From: Hyphomicrobiales bacterium
GTDB lineage: Bacteria > Pseudomonadota > Alphaproteobacteria > Rhizobiales > NORP267
Assembly: GCA_021775855.1 (NCBI GenBank)
Contig: JAJFGZ010000034.1
Location: 1-57,648, forward strand
Length of the DNA: 57,648 nucleotides
Reading direction: 5' to 3'
Part shown: one piece after another, positions 21,314 through 31,654 of the stretch
Layout: every line of letters starts with the position of its first letter
Numbering within the stretch: the stretch's first letter is position 1
Position numbers and translations under genes: made by a program
The notes under the pieces: model-generated
Told to the model about the DNA's origin: nothing
Seen by the model: the letters and a program-made list of their open reading frames with translations, nothing else
Database searches by the model: none

Positions 21314-21341
21314 TTATAGAAACCGATTTCGTACCATTGCT

Positions 21342-22346
21342 TCAGGCAATCAAGGCCAGAAGTCTGTCCATTGTATCGCTCTGCCGGCCTGGCACTGGCT
21401 TGCGCCGCATGGCCAGTGCCTTTTCAAATCTCGCAAGCGCCTGATCCGCCAATACCGGAACATTGCCTGCAACCTGTATCATCTCGTCCATTATGCCATT
21501 GCAATGCAGCGCCACATCGCATCCTGCTTCGATCAGGGCGGCTGTTCTCTCTGCTATAGTCCCCTCGAGCGCATTCATGGAGACATCATCGCTCATCAAC
21601 AGTCCGTTGAAACCGATGTGTCCCCGAATCACTTCACGAATTATAGCCGGAGAAACAGTTGCCGGTCTCGTTTCATCGAGTTTTGAATAGACGACATGGG
21701 CGGTCATGGCAGCCGGCATATGGGCCAGTTTTTGAAACGGGATGAAATCCGACATTTCCAACTCGGGCCGGAGCGCGTCGACAACCGGCAACTCCTTGTG
21801 GCTGTCTGCGCTGGCTCGGCCGTGCCCCGGGATATGCTTTATTACGGGCAGGACACCGGCAACAAGCAACCCGTCGCAGGCCCGAAGAGCCAATTCGGAC
21901 ACGATTTTAGGGTCCTCGTGAAAAGCCCGATCGCCGATCACGGCGTGGCCTTCGGCAGACATTAAATCAAGCACCGGCAAACAATCCATGTTTATGCCAA
22001 GTTCAGCCAGGTCGCGCCCGATCAGGTTTGCCGCCAGCCACACGGCTTCCAAACCTGCTTCGCGATCGCGGTCATAGAGCGCGCCAAAAACCTGGCCCGG
22101 CGGATATTGCGGCCACTCAGGCGGCACCAGACGTTGCACCCGCCCGCCCTCCTGGTCGATCAGGATCAGGGCGTCATGTCCTACAGTTTCAAGGAACGAG
22201 CTAACCAGAATTTTGATCTGGTTCGCGTTCGCGCAATTTCGGGCAAACAGGATAAACCCTGCCGGGCGGCAGTCTTTGAAAAAACCGATTTCCCGATCGG
22301 TGAGGGTCAGGCCGGACACCCCGCAAATCATGGCGTGGATGGTCAT
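21342..22346 (-). CDS. nagZ: Beta-N-acetylhexosaminidase NagZ (glycoside hydrolase family 3)
   Basis: 334 residues from ATG 22346 (ATG 22331 is also possible; the open frame to 22505 overlaps the SPOR gene and is not coding). Family GH3 features are GFILFARN, LILIDQEGGRVQRL and the catalytic KHIPGHGRASADSH loop with its His/Asp acid-base dyad, followed by MSDDVSM, which holds the nucleophile Asp. Cytosolic enzyme removing GlcNAc from anhydro-muropeptides during cell-wall recycling. Follows the SPOR-domain gene by 37 nt. Confidence 0.95.
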   Translation of the reverse strand: MTIHAMICGVSGLTLTDREIGFFKDCRPAGFILFARNCANANQIKILVSSFLETVGHDALILIDQEGGRVQRLVPPEWPQYPPGQVFGALYDRDREAGLEAVWLAANLIGRDLAELGINMDCLPVLDLMSAEGHAVIGDRAFHEDPKIVSELALRACDGLLVAGVLPVIKHIPGHGRASADSHKELPVVDALRPELEMSDFIPFQKLAHMPAAMTAHVVYSKLDETRPATVSPAIIREVIRGHIGFNGLLMSDDVSMNALEGTIAERTAALIEAGCDVALHCNGIMDEMIQVAGNVPVLADQALARFEKALAMRRKPVPGRQSDTMDRLLALIA

Positions 22347-22383
22347 CCGGATGGTCGGGTAGCTGTTCTGGGGCCCAACGGAC

Positions 22384-24444
22384 TTAGAGCGGTCGCACGA
22401 GACAGTCGCCCAACCCGGCGGCCTTGAGGTTTGAACAAACTTCCGTGGCTTCCGACTGGCTGCGCATGGGACCCAGACGAAGCCGGTAGTAAACCCCCCT
22501 GTCACCCAGATCCGCCCGCTGGATCAAAGGCCCATAATTTCCAATCGCACCGCTAAACTGTGACTTCATTTGTTCGAACGCGCCCAACGCCTGCTCTTCG
22601 CTTCGCCGAGCAGCGACTTGGACTACGTATTGGCCGCTCGACGATACGATTGCGGGTGCGGGTGCGGGCGCCTGAACAGCCGCCGGCGTTGGTGTCGGTG
22701 CCGGGGTCGGGCCAACGGCCGCAACCTGCTGCGTCGGGCCCGAATTCACAACCGGGCTCGATGGTGGCGTAATCCGAACCGGTGCGTTTGCCTGCTGGGT
22801 CGGGGCCGCCGGGACATTAGGCGCGGCCGGCTGAACAGGCACAACCGCTTGCACGTTTCCAGAATTAGAATTTGCGGCCTGGACAGGGCGCGATGAAGGC
22901 AGCGGCACGCCGTTATTGGCCGTGGCTGCCGGTGGCGATACAGGGTTTATCGAGATTGGCGCCGGCGCAGGTGTTGCCGTCGGTGCCGGTGTTGCTGTTT
23001 GCGTTGGTGTGGGATTGCTTACGACCGTACCGTCAGGCCGCACAACAACAGTACGTACGCGACGCGGTGTTGGCGCAGCCGTTGCCGATGGGGGCGGTAC
23101 GGTCTCCCTCGCCTGCGGATTAGGGACCGTGGTTGCTGGCGGCAGTACGGATGTTATGGCGCTGGGGCGAGAATCATCTTTCGGTTCAGTTTTGGGAATT
23201 TGCTCGATCGGCTCTTCCCTCGATACCAAACGTTCCTCGCTACCGGAACTTGAGTTTTCCTCGCCATTGTAAACCAGACGGTTCTGATTTGCGATTTCCT
23301 GGCCGCCAGGGTTCTCGGGCGTTTCTTTGATGGGCGTCCCGTTCGCCTGCAAGAACGGCACTTCGCCATCAGACGTTGGTCCCGACGGCGACTGGAAGGT
23401 GAAATACATGACACCGGCAATCAGGATCAGGCCTAACAGCAGGCCAACGGCGAAAATACCGCCACGTTTCCTGGGCCGGGGCTCGATTAACGAATCGGTC
23501 GATGGCACAGCATCGAAGTCGCTATCGGTCTGGAATTCGGATTGATCGTATTCTTCGAAAGCCGGATCGTCGTAAGGCGAGCCGTAATTCGCCCCATCCG
23601 GCACAGCAACAAATTCGCTCTCAACCGGAGGATCATCCACGCTACCTGGCACTGGCTCGTTTCTCGAAACATCATCATAAAGTTCCGATGGCTCTATAAA
23701 GGTCGCCGCTTCCTCAATTCTGGCTGCAGGTTGCTCGACCGATTGTGCGATTGCCTGAAGTTCTGCTTCGAGTGAAACAGCTTGAGCGTCAAACTCCGAC
23801 GGTTCCGGCAAATTATCTCGTGGCGGGAACGGTCTGGTATCGGAAACAATTGGTTCGTTGCGAAATTCGTTTTCATGAATTTTGTCGGAGTCTCGGAATT
23901 CCTGAAGCGCCGAATCCAGGTCGAATGGATTGACACCAGGGGTATCCTGATCATTTGATTCCGGATCGTAGGTGGCTTCACCAACCTGCACGACGGGGGC
24001 AGCGTTTTCGTTCGCGCTTGGGCGCGACGGCGGCACCTCCAATACCGGTGGCACGTAAGAGACATTCGCTGATGGCACATTCGCTGGTGGTGCTTCAGTG
24101 GCCGGAGCGGTCGGCGCGGCATGCGATTCCGGACCGTCCACCTCCGCAGGCACGGAATCGCCCGGCTCGGTGGCAGAGGCGATCGCGGCTTCGATCTCTT
24201 CCAGGGTAAGAGGAGACTTTGCTTCGACCGGAGCCATACTTCCCGGTTCTGAACCAGCTTCTGTCAGCCCGGGCGTATTCTCTACATCCTTGAACGGGTC
24301 TTCCTGCTGGATCAACTTAATGAGATCCGCAAGCGGATCGTCAGCAGGCAGAACCACGGGATCAACGCGCTTTGCATTGCCGCCTGGATCGGCGGATTCC
24401 CCCATTCCCTTGGGTGAATGGTCTATTTTATCGCTCATGCTCAT
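22384..24444 (-). CDS. SPOR-domain membrane protein with long disordered linkers
   Basis: 686 residues. A long acidic cytoplasmic region (about 1-325) is followed by RPRKRGG and one TM helix (FAVGLLLGLILIAGVMYF), then a Pro/Ala/Thr-rich periplasmic linker. The C-terminal SPOR domain (from GQYVVQVAARRSEEQA to GLGDCLVRPL) binds denuded septal peptidoglycan. Such proteins act at the division site. The gene lies between argS and nagZ, a standard alphaproteobacterial position. Its cytoplasmic half is unusually large and has no recognisable domain. Confidence 0.92.
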   Translation of the reverse strand: MSMSDKIDHSPKGMGESADPGGNAKRVDPVVLPADDPLADLIKLIQQEDPFKDVENTPGLTEAGSEPGSMAPVEAKSPLTLEEIEAAIASATEPGDSVPAEVDGPESHAAPTAPATEAPPANVPSANVSYVPPVLEVPPSRPSANENAAPVVQVGEATYDPESNDQDTPGVNPFDLDSALQEFRDSDKIHENEFRNEPIVSDTRPFPPRDNLPEPSEFDAQAVSLEAELQAIAQSVEQPAARIEEAATFIEPSELYDDVSRNEPVPGSVDDPPVESEFVAVPDGANYGSPYDDPAFEEYDQSEFQTDSDFDAVPSTDSLIEPRPRKRGGIFAVGLLLGLILIAGVMYFTFQSPSGPTSDGEVPFLQANGTPIKETPENPGGQEIANQNRLVYNGEENSSSGSEERLVSREEPIEQIPKTEPKDDSRPSAITSVLPPATTVPNPQARETVPPPSATAAPTPRRVRTVVVRPDGTVVSNPTPTQTATPAPTATPAPAPISINPVSPPAATANNGVPLPSSRPVQAANSNSGNVQAVVPVQPAAPNVPAAPTQQANAPVRITPPSSPVVNSGPTQQVAAVGPTPAPTPTPAAVQAPAPAPAIVSSSGQYVVQVAARRSEEQALGAFEQMKSQFSGAIGNYGPLIQRADLGDRGVYYRLRLGPMRSQSEATEVCSNLKAAGLGDCLVRPL

Positions 24445-24520
24445 GATCGTAAACCGATTTGGTCGGGTTATGCTACATCTACAATTGCGAGCTTGGGTTC
24501 TCGATAAAGGGTATGCAAGC

Positions 24521-26278
24521 TTACATTTCCCTGACCGCGTCTACACCCAAGATATCAAGTCCACTCGCCAGGACAAGAATCAAACCGTGTATCAAACCCA
24601 GTCGCGCTTTAGACAAAGCTCGTTTGTCGGGGTTAATAAATCGTAATTGTGGTGACTCTTTGCCTTTATTCCAATGAGAGTGGAATGCGCTGGAGAGTTC
24701 GTACAGGTAAAAAGCAAGCCGGTGCGGCTCGTGCGCAAGAGCCGCGCCTTCGACTGTCCGGGCATATTGGGCCATTAGCTTTATCAACTCGATTTCACCT
24801 TCATCGTTCAAAAACGAAAAGTCGGTTTCAGATAAGTCTAGTGAGCTGGGATCCAGATCCGGAATTGTCAGCTTGGCGTTTCTCAATACCGAATGGGCAC
24901 GCGCATGGGCGTATTGTACATAGAATACCGGATTGTCCTTTGACTGCTCTTTGACTTTGGCAAAATCAAAATCCAAGGGCGCTTCGTTCTTGCGGTACAA
25001 CATCATGAAGCGGACCGGGTCCTTGCCAACTTCCTCGACGACGTCACGCAAGGACACGAAATCCCCGGCCCGTTTAGACATTTTGACCGGCTGGCCATCG
25101 CGCAGCAGGCGGACCAGCTGGCAAAGCTTGATATCCAGAGCGCCCTTCCCGCCAGTGATCGCATTGACCGCTGCCGTCATGCGCTTCACGTACCCGCCAT
25201 GGTCCGCACCTACGACCAGCACCTGGTTGGCAAACCCCCGCTGGTACTTGTCCAAATGATAAGCAATATCAGAAGCAAAGTAGGTATAGCTACCATCGGA
25301 CTTTAAAAGCGCGCGGTCCACGTCGTCGCCAAAATCGGTGGACCGAAACAAGGTCTGCTCGCGATCCTCCCAATCATCGGGCAATTGACCCTTGGGCGGT
25401 GGCAGTTTCCCGGTATAGACCGCACCCTGCTCTCTCAAAGCCTCGATCGCTGTCGCGATCCGATCGTTGTCCGGGTCCGCCAATGATTTTTCCGAGAAAA
25501 ACACGTCGTGACGGATGTCGAGCGCTTCCAGATCGTCCCGGATCATGGCCATCATCATCGCGACCGCTTTTTCGCGGATGATCGCGAGCCGGTCTTTTTC
25601 GTCCATTTTTATAAGTGATTCACCGAATTCCTGGTCGAGCGATTTGCCGACCGGGATCAGGTACTCGCCCGGATAGAGACCATCCGGGATGTCGCCGATA
25701 TCTTCCCCCCGCGCCTCCAGGTATCTGTGGTAGGCGGATTTGGCGAGCGTATCGATCTGCGCCCCGGCATCGTTGATATAATATTCCCGGGTCACCCGGT
25801 ATCCGGTATGTTCCAACAGGTTTGCCAATGCATCGCCAAATACGGCGCCACGGCAATGGCCCACATGCAGCGGGCCGGTCGGATTGGCGGAAACATACTC
25901 GACATTCACCGGCATTCCGGCGCCAAGCTCGCTTCTGCCGACTCTATCGCCAGCTTCCAAAATCGATTTTAGTGTTTCCGGCCACCATGCTTTCGCCAGA
26001 CGGATATTGATAAATCCTGGTCCGGCAATTTCCACCTCTGCGATGTCTGGATCTTTTTCAAGCCGCTCAACGACCCGCGCCGCGAGATCACGGGGTTTCA
26101 TTTTTGCAGCGCCTGCCAACACCATCGCAGCGTTTGTTGCAAGATCGCCGTGATCGGCTTGGCGTGGCGGTTCGACGACGACACGCTCGACCGGCAAATC
26201 TGTTGGCAAGACAGCTTCGCGCCCGAGGTCGATCACGATCCGGCGGACCCGGGTGGTAAATTCAGAATATGGGTTCAT
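24521..26278 (-). CDS. argS: Arginyl-tRNA synthetase
   Basis: 585 residues. Class I signatures are [18 protein letters not shown] (HIGH) and [10 protein letters not shown] (KMSKS). The N-terminal Add1 domain and C-terminal anticodon-binding domain, ending in a [23 protein letters not shown] tail, are present. It charges tRNA-Arg and needs tRNA for activation. It sits between a dGTPase-like gene upstream (57 nt gap) and the SPOR gene. Confidence 0.97.
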   Translation of the reverse strand: MNPYSEFTTRVRRIVIDLGREAVLPTDLPVERVVVEPPRQADHGDLATNAAMVLAGAAKMKPRDLAARVVERLEKDPDIAEVEIAGPGFINIRLAKAWWPETLKSILEAGDRVGRSELGAGMPVNVEYVSANPTGPLHVGHCRGAVFGDALANLLEHTGYRVTREYYINDAGAQIDTLAKSAYHRYLEARGEDIGDIPDGLYPGEYLIPVGKSLDQEFGESLIKMDEKDRLAIIREKAVAMMMAMIRDDLEALDIRHDVFFSEKSLADPDNDRIATAIEALREQGAVYTGKLPPPKGQLPDDWEDREQTLFRSTDFGDDVDRALLKSDGSYTYFASDIAYHLDKYQRGFANQVLVVGADHGGYVKRMTAAVNAITGGKGALDIKLCQLVRLLRDGQPVKMSKRAGDFVSLRDVVEEVGKDPVRFMMLYRKNEAPLDFDFAKVKEQSKDNPVFYVQYAHARAHSVLRNAKLTIPDLDPSSLDLSETDFSFLNDEGEIELIKLMAQYARTVEGAALAHEPHRLAFYLYELSSAFHSHWNKGKESPQLRFINPDKRALSKARLGLIHGLILVLASGLDILGVDAVREM

Positions 26279-26335
26279 GGTTTTGGATTGTTTTGATGGC
26301 TCGATAAACGCGGCAATATTTGCGCCATGCTCGCC

Positions 26336-27520
26336 CTACCGCAACTCCGGCGTATGGTCAAACAGCCGGGCATGTTCCAGAAGCGCGTACCTGTCGGTCA
26401 TCCCCGCCACAAAGTTGCAGATAACCCTTGGCAAGTTGTCGTCGGCGGCGAGTTCCAGGGTCCATTCATCGGGTAAAGCGGCCGGATCGTCCATATATTT
26501 GGCGAACAAATCAGCCACAACGTGACCGGCCTCTTCCATCACCGTTCTGACCTTTGTGTGGTTATAGAGATTGTCTTTCAGGAATTTCTTTATTTCGCGC
26601 TCGCCAGCGGCAACATTTCCGGAAAACGCCACAATTGGCGTATCAGCACTACGGACGTCGGCAACACTTGAGATATTGAACGCGGCGATATTCTCGATCG
26701 TTTTCGTAATAACGTCGTCGGCCAGTTTGCTTGTCAGCCGGCGGAGGGTCTCGTGCAAGCGCCTTGGGGCCGCGAGCTCTGGCCACAAACCGTCTACAAT
26801 GCTGAGACAATCCGATACCAGCGGAACGCCTGACATGTCCCTGAGATTTATCAGACCGGCCCTGATGCCGTCGTCGAGGTCGTGGCTATCATAGGCTATA
26901 TCGTCAGCAAGGGATGCGATTTGCGCTTCGAGCGAGGCGTAGGACGCAAGTTCAAGATCGTTTTTCTTGCTATAGTTCGAAATACCTTCGGGAATTTCCC
27001 TCTTGTCCGCATGCGGGCCCGTCAAGGGGCCGTTGTGCTTGGCAATCCCCTCGAGGGTTTCCCAGGTCAGGTTGAGGCCGTCAAATTCAGCGTATCGGCG
27101 CTCCAGACTGGTAATGATGCGCACCGTCTGGGCGTTGTGATCGAATCCGCCATAATCCGCCATCGCGTGGGCCAGTGCACGTTCGCCGGCATGGCCAAAT
27201 GGCGGGTGGCCGAGATCGTGTGCGAGCGCAAGGGCCTCAGCCAAATCCTCGTTGAGCCCTAGCTTTCGCGACATCGAACGGGCGATCTGGGCCACTTCCA
27301 GCGTATGCGTGAGGCGGGTCCGGTAGTGATCCCCCTCGTGATAGACAAAAACTTGGGTTTTGTGTTTCAGGCGGCGAAAGGCGGTCGAATGTACAATCCG
27401 GTCGCGGTCGCGCTGATATTCGCTGCGGGTCTCGCTCGGCTCCTCTACATAGAGCCTACCCCGTGACATGGTGGCGTCCGACGCGTAGGTTGAATATTGA
27501 TGCCCGATCACGGTTTTCAC
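26336..27520 (-). CDS. dgt: dGTP triphosphohydrolase-like HD-domain protein
   Basis: About 394 residues from GTG 27520, which gives the family-like N-terminus with YASDATMSRGRLYVEEP. The frame is open to 27664 but the extra residues look non-coding; GTG 27511 and ATG 27469 are alternatives. The HD-domain metal site is RLTHTLEVAQIAR with AHDLGHPPFGHAGE, followed by FDHNAQTVRI. It hydrolyses dNTPs to deoxynucleosides and triphosphate. This is the deoxyguanosinetriphosphate triphosphohydrolase-like branch common in alphaproteobacteria next to erpA (divergent) and argS, as here. Confidence 0.93.
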   Translation of the reverse strand: MKTVIGHQYSTYASDATMSRGRLYVEEPSETRSEYQRDRDRIVHSTAFRRLKHKTQVFVYHEGDHYRTRLTHTLEVAQIARSMSRKLGLNEDLAEALALAHDLGHPPFGHAGERALAHAMADYGGFDHNAQTVRIITSLERRYAEFDGLNLTWETLEGIAKHNGPLTGPHADKREIPEGISNYSKKNDLELASYASLEAQIASLADDIAYDSHDLDDGIRAGLINLRDMSGVPLVSDCLSIVDGLWPELAAPRRLHETLRRLTSKLADDVITKTIENIAAFNISSVADVRSADTPIVAFSGNVAAGEREIKKFLKDNLYNHTKVRTVMEEAGHVVADLFAKYMDDPAALPDEWTLELAADDNLPRVICNFVAGMTDRYALLEHARLFDHTPELR

Positions 27521-27667
27521 TGCCTTTCGCCGGTCAACCAAGCCGAACGCTGCCGCAACATTGTTTGACTTCGTCGAAGGACATATTACGTATTGAGGCA
27601 ATGGGGAAGAACAGCTTCCCGGAATCGGGGTATCAGTCCCTGCGGACCGGGCTAGGAGATACATGGT

Positions 27668-28003
27668 ATGAATACCGAAAACGGCATTGTTGTTACCGCT
27701 AACGCGGCAGAACGGATTGCGACCATTTTGAAAAACGAGCCGCAGGGTACGATGCTGCGGATCAGCGTGACTGGTGGCGGGTGTTCAGGGTTTCAGTATA
27801 ATTACGACCTCGTCAAAAACCTGGACCAGGACGACCATATTGCTGAGAAAGACGGTATCAAGGTTCTCGTTGATTCCGTCTCGTTGATGTACATGGACGG
27901 GGCCGAACTTGATTTTGTTGACGATCTGATCGGGCAATCCTTCCAGATCAATAATCCGAATGCGGTTGCCGGCTGCGGCTGCGGAACCTCGTTCTCCATC
28001 TAG
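27668..28003 (+). CDS. erpA: Iron-sulfur cluster insertion protein, ErpA/IscA (HesB) family
   Basis: 111 residues with a strong AGGAGA ribosome site 8 nt before the ATG. The three conserved Fe-S cysteines are present: Cys39 in TGGGCSGFQY, and Cys103 and Cys105 in the CGCGTSF tail. A-type carrier delivering 4Fe-4S clusters to apoproteins. The symbol is tentative, since ErpA and IscA are not easily split by sight. Divergent from the dGTPase-like gene and followed by xth after 22 nt. Confidence 0.9.
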   Translation: MNTENGIVVTANAAERIATILKNEPQGTMLRISVTGGGCSGFQYNYDLVKNLDQDDHIAEKDGIKVLVDSVSLMYMDGAELDFVDDLIGQSFQINNPNAVAGCGCGTSFSI

Positions 28004-28025
28004 CTTCAAATCTGACTGGCTGCCC

Positions 28026-28814
28026 ATGTCACTCAAAATTGCCACCTGGAATATCAATGGCATAAAGGCGCGGATCGAGCGTTTGCAGGATTGGCTGAAA
28101 CAGGCCGAACCTGACATTGTATGCCTCCAGGAAATTAAATCAGTCGACGAAAATTTCCCCTCATCTCTGTTCGAGGATATGAATTATAACGTCGCGGTGC
28201 ACGGCCAGAAGTCGTTCAATGGGGTCGCTATCCTCTCGAAGCTGCCATTTGATGAGGTTCTGCCCCGCCTTCCTGGGGACGAAGCCGACGAGCAGGCACG
28301 GTATCTGGAGGCGGTTATTTCTGTACCCTCGGGCGCGCTGCGCGTGGCTTCCATCTATCTGCCAAACGGAAACCCGGTGGACACAGAGAAATACCCCTAC
28401 AAACTCGCCTGGATGGACCGATTGACCAATCATGCCAGAGATTTACTTGGCAATGAGGAAATCGTGGTTCTGGCCGGCGATTATAATGTCATTCCGGAAC
28501 CCGGTGACGTCCACAATCCGGAGGCGTGGGTGGGCGATGCCCTGTTCCGCCCGGAGACGGCTGAAAAATTCCGCTCGCTCGTGCATCTCGGATTGATCGA
28601 CGCCTTACGCGCCTCATCCGGGGAAGACGGTCTCTATACATTCTGGGATTACCAGGCGGGTGCGTGGCCGAAGAATAACGGCATCCGCATCGACCATTTG
28701 CTGTTGTCGCCGGAAGCGGCCGACAAGCTCGTTCGCTGCGACATCGACAAACATACCCGCTCGTGGGAGCGGCCGTCGGATCATGTTCCGATCTGGATTG
28801 AGCTGGACCTGTAG
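28026..28814 (+). CDS. xth: Exodeoxyribonuclease III (AP endonuclease)
   Basis: 262 residues from ATG 28026. Signatures of the endonuclease/exonuclease/phosphatase fold are KIATWNINGIKARIERL, CLQEIKS (metal-binding Glu), GDYNVIPEPGDVHNP and RIDHLLLSPE, with the final SDHVPIW motif. Removes 3' blocking groups and cuts abasic sites in base excision repair. Probably cotranscribed with the erpA-like gene. Convergent with the ExoR-like gene, 11 nt apart. Confidence 0.95.
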   Translation: MSLKIATWNINGIKARIERLQDWLKQAEPDIVCLQEIKSVDENFPSSLFEDMNYNVAVHGQKSFNGVAILSKLPFDEVLPRLPGDEADEQARYLEAVISVPSGALRVASIYLPNGNPVDTEKYPYKLAWMDRLTNHARDLLGNEEIVVLAGDYNVIPEPGDVHNPEAWVGDALFRPETAEKFRSLVHLGLIDALRASSGEDGLYTFWDYQAGAWPKNNGIRIDHLLLSPEAADKLVRCDIDKHTRSWERPSDHVPIWIELDL

Positions 28815-28825
28815 GCCCGCTCGAA

Positions 28826-29662
28826 CTAATCGCGGATATTGCGGGAGCGCCAGCGTTCGGCATTTTCTATCGCCGCGCTGCGCTGGCTGTCGGTAGCGGC
28901 CGCAAAGGCTTCGTTGTAGAAACCCGAAATCCATTGGTCTTCCCGGTTCAGCGGGTTTTGACTGGCAATCTGCAACCACATCAGACCTTCGACTGGACGA
29001 CGTGGGACGTCTTCTCCGAGCCAAAGTATTCTGCCAAGTTCGCCCTGGGAACCAACATGGAACTCCTTCGCGGCCAGCATAAGCCAACGGACCGCACGGG
29101 TACTGCTTTTCTCAACCCCCTCCCCACGGATATACATCATCGCCATCTGATACTGGGCGGACGTATCACCGAAGTAGGTCGCGGCATGGCGCACCAGATC
29201 CGCTGCATAACCGATATTTCGGCCAACTGCTGTATTCGGGATACCTGTTTTATAATAGTTGGCAATGGCCATGAAGGCATCCGCCACCATCCGCGAGGCC
29301 GGCCGACCCGGATTGTCGTCGGCATGATTGTCCGCCAATTGCCGGAAATACTGAAATGCTTTCAGATCATCACGCTCGACGCCATCACCGTCGGCATACA
29401 TTCTACCAAGCCGCCAAAGCGCCAGGGGGTGGCCAAGCCGCGCGGCAAATTCGAGGGCCGGAACGGCTTCATTTGCATCCCCGGCACGGTAGGCCTGGGC
29501 TCCAATGCGGAAAGCATCCTCCGGAGACATATTCTCGGCAAGCGCCGCCTGCTCGCTGAACGCGTGGGCGGGCAGCGACAATATGGGCAAACCGGCAATC
29601 GCTATTGCGCCGGTCAAGCCAAGAACCCAGGTCCGTATGACAGGGTGGTTAGATATCCGCAT
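28826..29662 (-). CDS. exoR: ExoR-like periplasmic Sel1-repeat protein
   Basis: 278 residues. The N-terminal signal sequence ends near LPAHA. At least four Sel1-type repeats follow: [20 protein letters not shown], the GIPNTAVG segment, [20 protein letters not shown] and [14 protein letters not shown]. The order and the YYKTGIPNT segment fit ExoR of rhizobia, a periplasmic inhibitor of the ExoS-ChvI two-component system controlling exopolysaccharide and motility. No exoS/chvI is in the window, so the symbol marks similarity, not proven function. The start overlaps the ilvD stop by 14 nt, implying coupled translation. Confidence 0.82.
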   Translation of the reverse strand: MRISNHPVIRTWVLGLTGAIAIAGLPILSLPAHAFSEQAALAENMSPEDAFRIGAQAYRAGDANEAVPALEFAARLGHPLALWRLGRMYADGDGVERDDLKAFQYFRQLADNHADDNPGRPASRMVADAFMAIANYYKTGIPNTAVGRNIGYAADLVRHAATYFGDTSAQYQMAMMYIRGEGVEKSSTRAVRWLMLAAKEFHVGSQGELGRILWLGEDVPRRPVEGLMWLQIASQNPLNREDQWISGFYNEAFAAATDSQRSAAIENAERWRSRNIRD

Positions 29663-31373
29663 AACACTTAACTTCTTTCGCGCCGCCCGGATGGGTCACA
29701 GCACCGTAGCGGGCCGGACCAACACCGGCCGCGTATTTCCAAAGGGCGCCTGACCGATAATCGGTTTCCCGCGGCTTCCAGGCTTTTGCTCGTTTTTCCA
29801 ATTCTTCATCGCTCAGCTGAACCGAGATGGTTCCCTCAACGGCATCGATTTCGATGATGTCGCCATCCTGCAAGAGCCCGATCGGGCCCCCGGTGGCGGC
29901 TTCTGGTCCCACATGGCCAACACAGAACCCGCGGGTCGCTCCTGAAAACCGGCCATCCGTGATCAGCGCGACTTTGTCGCCCATACCCTGGCCGTATAAG
30001 GCGGCGGTTGTGGCCAGCATCTCGCGCATCCCGGGGCCGCCAACCGGCCCTTCGTAACGGATGACCAGAACCTCGCCTTCCTTATAATTGCGCTCGGAAA
30101 CGGTGGCGTAACATTCTTCTTCTGAATCGAAACAATGGGCCGGACCGCTAAAGGTCTGCGTTTCCATGCCGGCGACTTTGACGATCGCGCCATCCGGCGC
30201 GAGGTTGCCGCGCAGTCCAACAACACCACCGGTCTTGGTGATGGCTTGGCTCACCGGGAACACAACCTTCTGCTTGTCGTTCCATTTCACGCTTTCCAGA
30301 TTTTCGGCAATAGTGCGTCCGGTCACGGTCAGACAATCTCCGTGAAGGTGTCCGGAATCAAGCAAGGTCTTCATCAAAAGCGGAACGCCGCCGGCCTCAT
30401 AAAGATCAAGAGCGACGTATTTTCCACCTGGTTTAAGGTCGGTGATATAGGGCGTTTTCTTGAAAATCTCCGCAACATCGAACAGATCGAATTCGATCCC
30501 GCATTCGTGGGCAATCGCCGGCAAATGCAGTCCGGCATTGGTCGACCCGCCTGTGGCGGCAACCACGACTGCAGCATTCTCGAGGGCCTTACGCGTAACA
30601 ATATCGCGCGGGCGGATATTGCGGGCAATGAGTTCCATCACCTTCTCGCCAGAAACAGTACATAGCGCGTCGCGCAATTCGTACGGCGCGGGTGCGCCCG
30701 ACGAATACGGCAGGGCAAGGCCAATGGCTTCCGAAACACAGGCCATGGTGTTGGCCGTAAACTGGGCGCCGCAGGCCCCCGCCGACGGGCAGGCAACGGA
30801 TTCAAGTTCATGGAGATCTTCTGTGGAAATCTCGCCGACCGAATGTTTGCCGACGGCTTCGAAAACATCCTGGATGGTGACGTCCTGGCCGCGAAACCGC
30901 CCCGGCAGGATCGAGCCGCCATACAGGAAGATCGACGGGACGTTGAGGCGGACCATCGACATCATCATCCCGGGCAGGGATTTGTCGCAACCGGCCAACC
31001 CGACAAGTGCATCGTAGCTGTGCCCGCGCATGGTCAACTCGACCGAGTCGGCGATGACTTCGCGGCTGGCAAGGGAAGATTTCATCCCCTGGTGACCCAT
31101 CGCGATTCCGTCGGTGACGGTAATGGTGCAGAATTCACGCGGCGTCCCGTTTGCAGCGGCGACGCCCTTTTTTACCGACTGGGCCTGGCGCATCAGAGAA
31201 ATGTTGCAGGGCGCGGCTTCGTTCCAACAAGTAGCAACGCCAACCAGCGGCTGGTGAATTTGTTCGTCGGTCAGGCCCATCGCGTACAGATAGGAGCGAT
31301 GCGGCGCGCGCTGGGGACCCTCGGTCACATGACGGCTCGGCAGTTTTGCCTTATCGAATGTTTTTGCGTCCAT
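29649..31373 (-). CDS. ilvD: Dihydroxy-acid dehydratase
   Basis: 574 residues. Cluster-binding cysteines appear in [22 protein letters not shown] and [17 protein letters not shown], the latter part of the IlvD/Edd signature; the C-terminal signature [20 protein letters not shown] is complete. Dehydrates 2,3-dihydroxy-isovalerate and -methylvalerate in valine and isoleucine synthesis using an Fe-S cluster. First of a two-gene unit with the ExoR-like gene, whose ATG lies inside its last codons. The 281-nt gap to valS upstream holds two hairpins and no gene. Confidence 0.97.
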   Translation of the reverse strand: MDAKTFDKAKLPSRHVTEGPQRAPHRSYLYAMGLTDEQIHQPLVGVATCWNEAAPCNISLMRQAQSVKKGVAAANGTPREFCTITVTDGIAMGHQGMKSSLASREVIADSVELTMRGHSYDALVGLAGCDKSLPGMMMSMVRLNVPSIFLYGGSILPGRFRGQDVTIQDVFEAVGKHSVGEISTEDLHELESVACPSAGACGAQFTANTMACVSEAIGLALPYSSGAPAPYELRDALCTVSGEKVMELIARNIRPRDIVTRKALENAAVVVAATGGSTNAGLHLPAIAHECGIEFDLFDVAEIFKKTPYITDLKPGGKYVALDLYEAGGVPLLMKTLLDSGHLHGDCLTVTGRTIAENLESVKWNDKQKVVFPVSQAITKTGGVVGLRGNLAPDGAIVKVAGMETQTFSGPAHCFDSEEECYATVSERNYKEGEVLVIRYEGPVGGPGMREMLATTAALYGQGMGDKVALITDGRFSGATRGFCVGHVGPEAATGGPIGLLQDGDIIEIDAVEGTISVQLSDEELEKRAKAWKPRETDYRSGALWKYAAGVGPARYGAVTHPGGAKEVKCYADI

Positions 31374-31581
31374 ACTCGAAGCTCAACCTTTGACAATTAT
31401 CAGCACTGATTCAGTTCAAGCGCCAAATCTATGTCTAAATGCGCGGAAACGATATTGGCTAAAACCGATTTCCTGCGAGCGTGTCATTTTTGCCACAGCA
31501 AACACGAACAACCGGGTTGCCCGTGCGACCGCTAATAATGGCACGTAGGTTTGGTTTGTGGCGCAATAGGGGCACAATTTT

Positions 31582-31624
31582 GCAAACGCAAAGTTTGCTG
31601 GCGAGTGTGATTTAATTGTCACAC
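31582..31624 (-). repeat. Two hairpins downstream of valS
   Basis: GCAAAC-N5-GTTTGC (31582-31598) and GTGTGA-N8-TCACAC (31605-31624) lie 31-73 nt past the valS stop. Neither is followed by a T run on the minus strand, so a classical terminator is not shown. They may act as 3' stabilising structures. The second looks like a CRP half-site pair, but its spacing of 8 is wrong. Confidence 0.35.
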
Positions 31625-31654
31625 AAATCCGCGCTTATGCCGAAAAGTTGAATT

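Noticed and set aside
27600-27620. Palindrome GGGAAGAACAGCTTCCC upstream of the erpA-like gene
   Set aside because: A single inverted repeat, with no match to a known iron or Fe-S regulator site; too little to call an operator.
31605-31624. CRP/FNR-like site TGTGA...TCACA downstream of valS
   Set aside because: The spacer is 8 bp instead of 6, and the position is downstream of valS rather than at a promoter.
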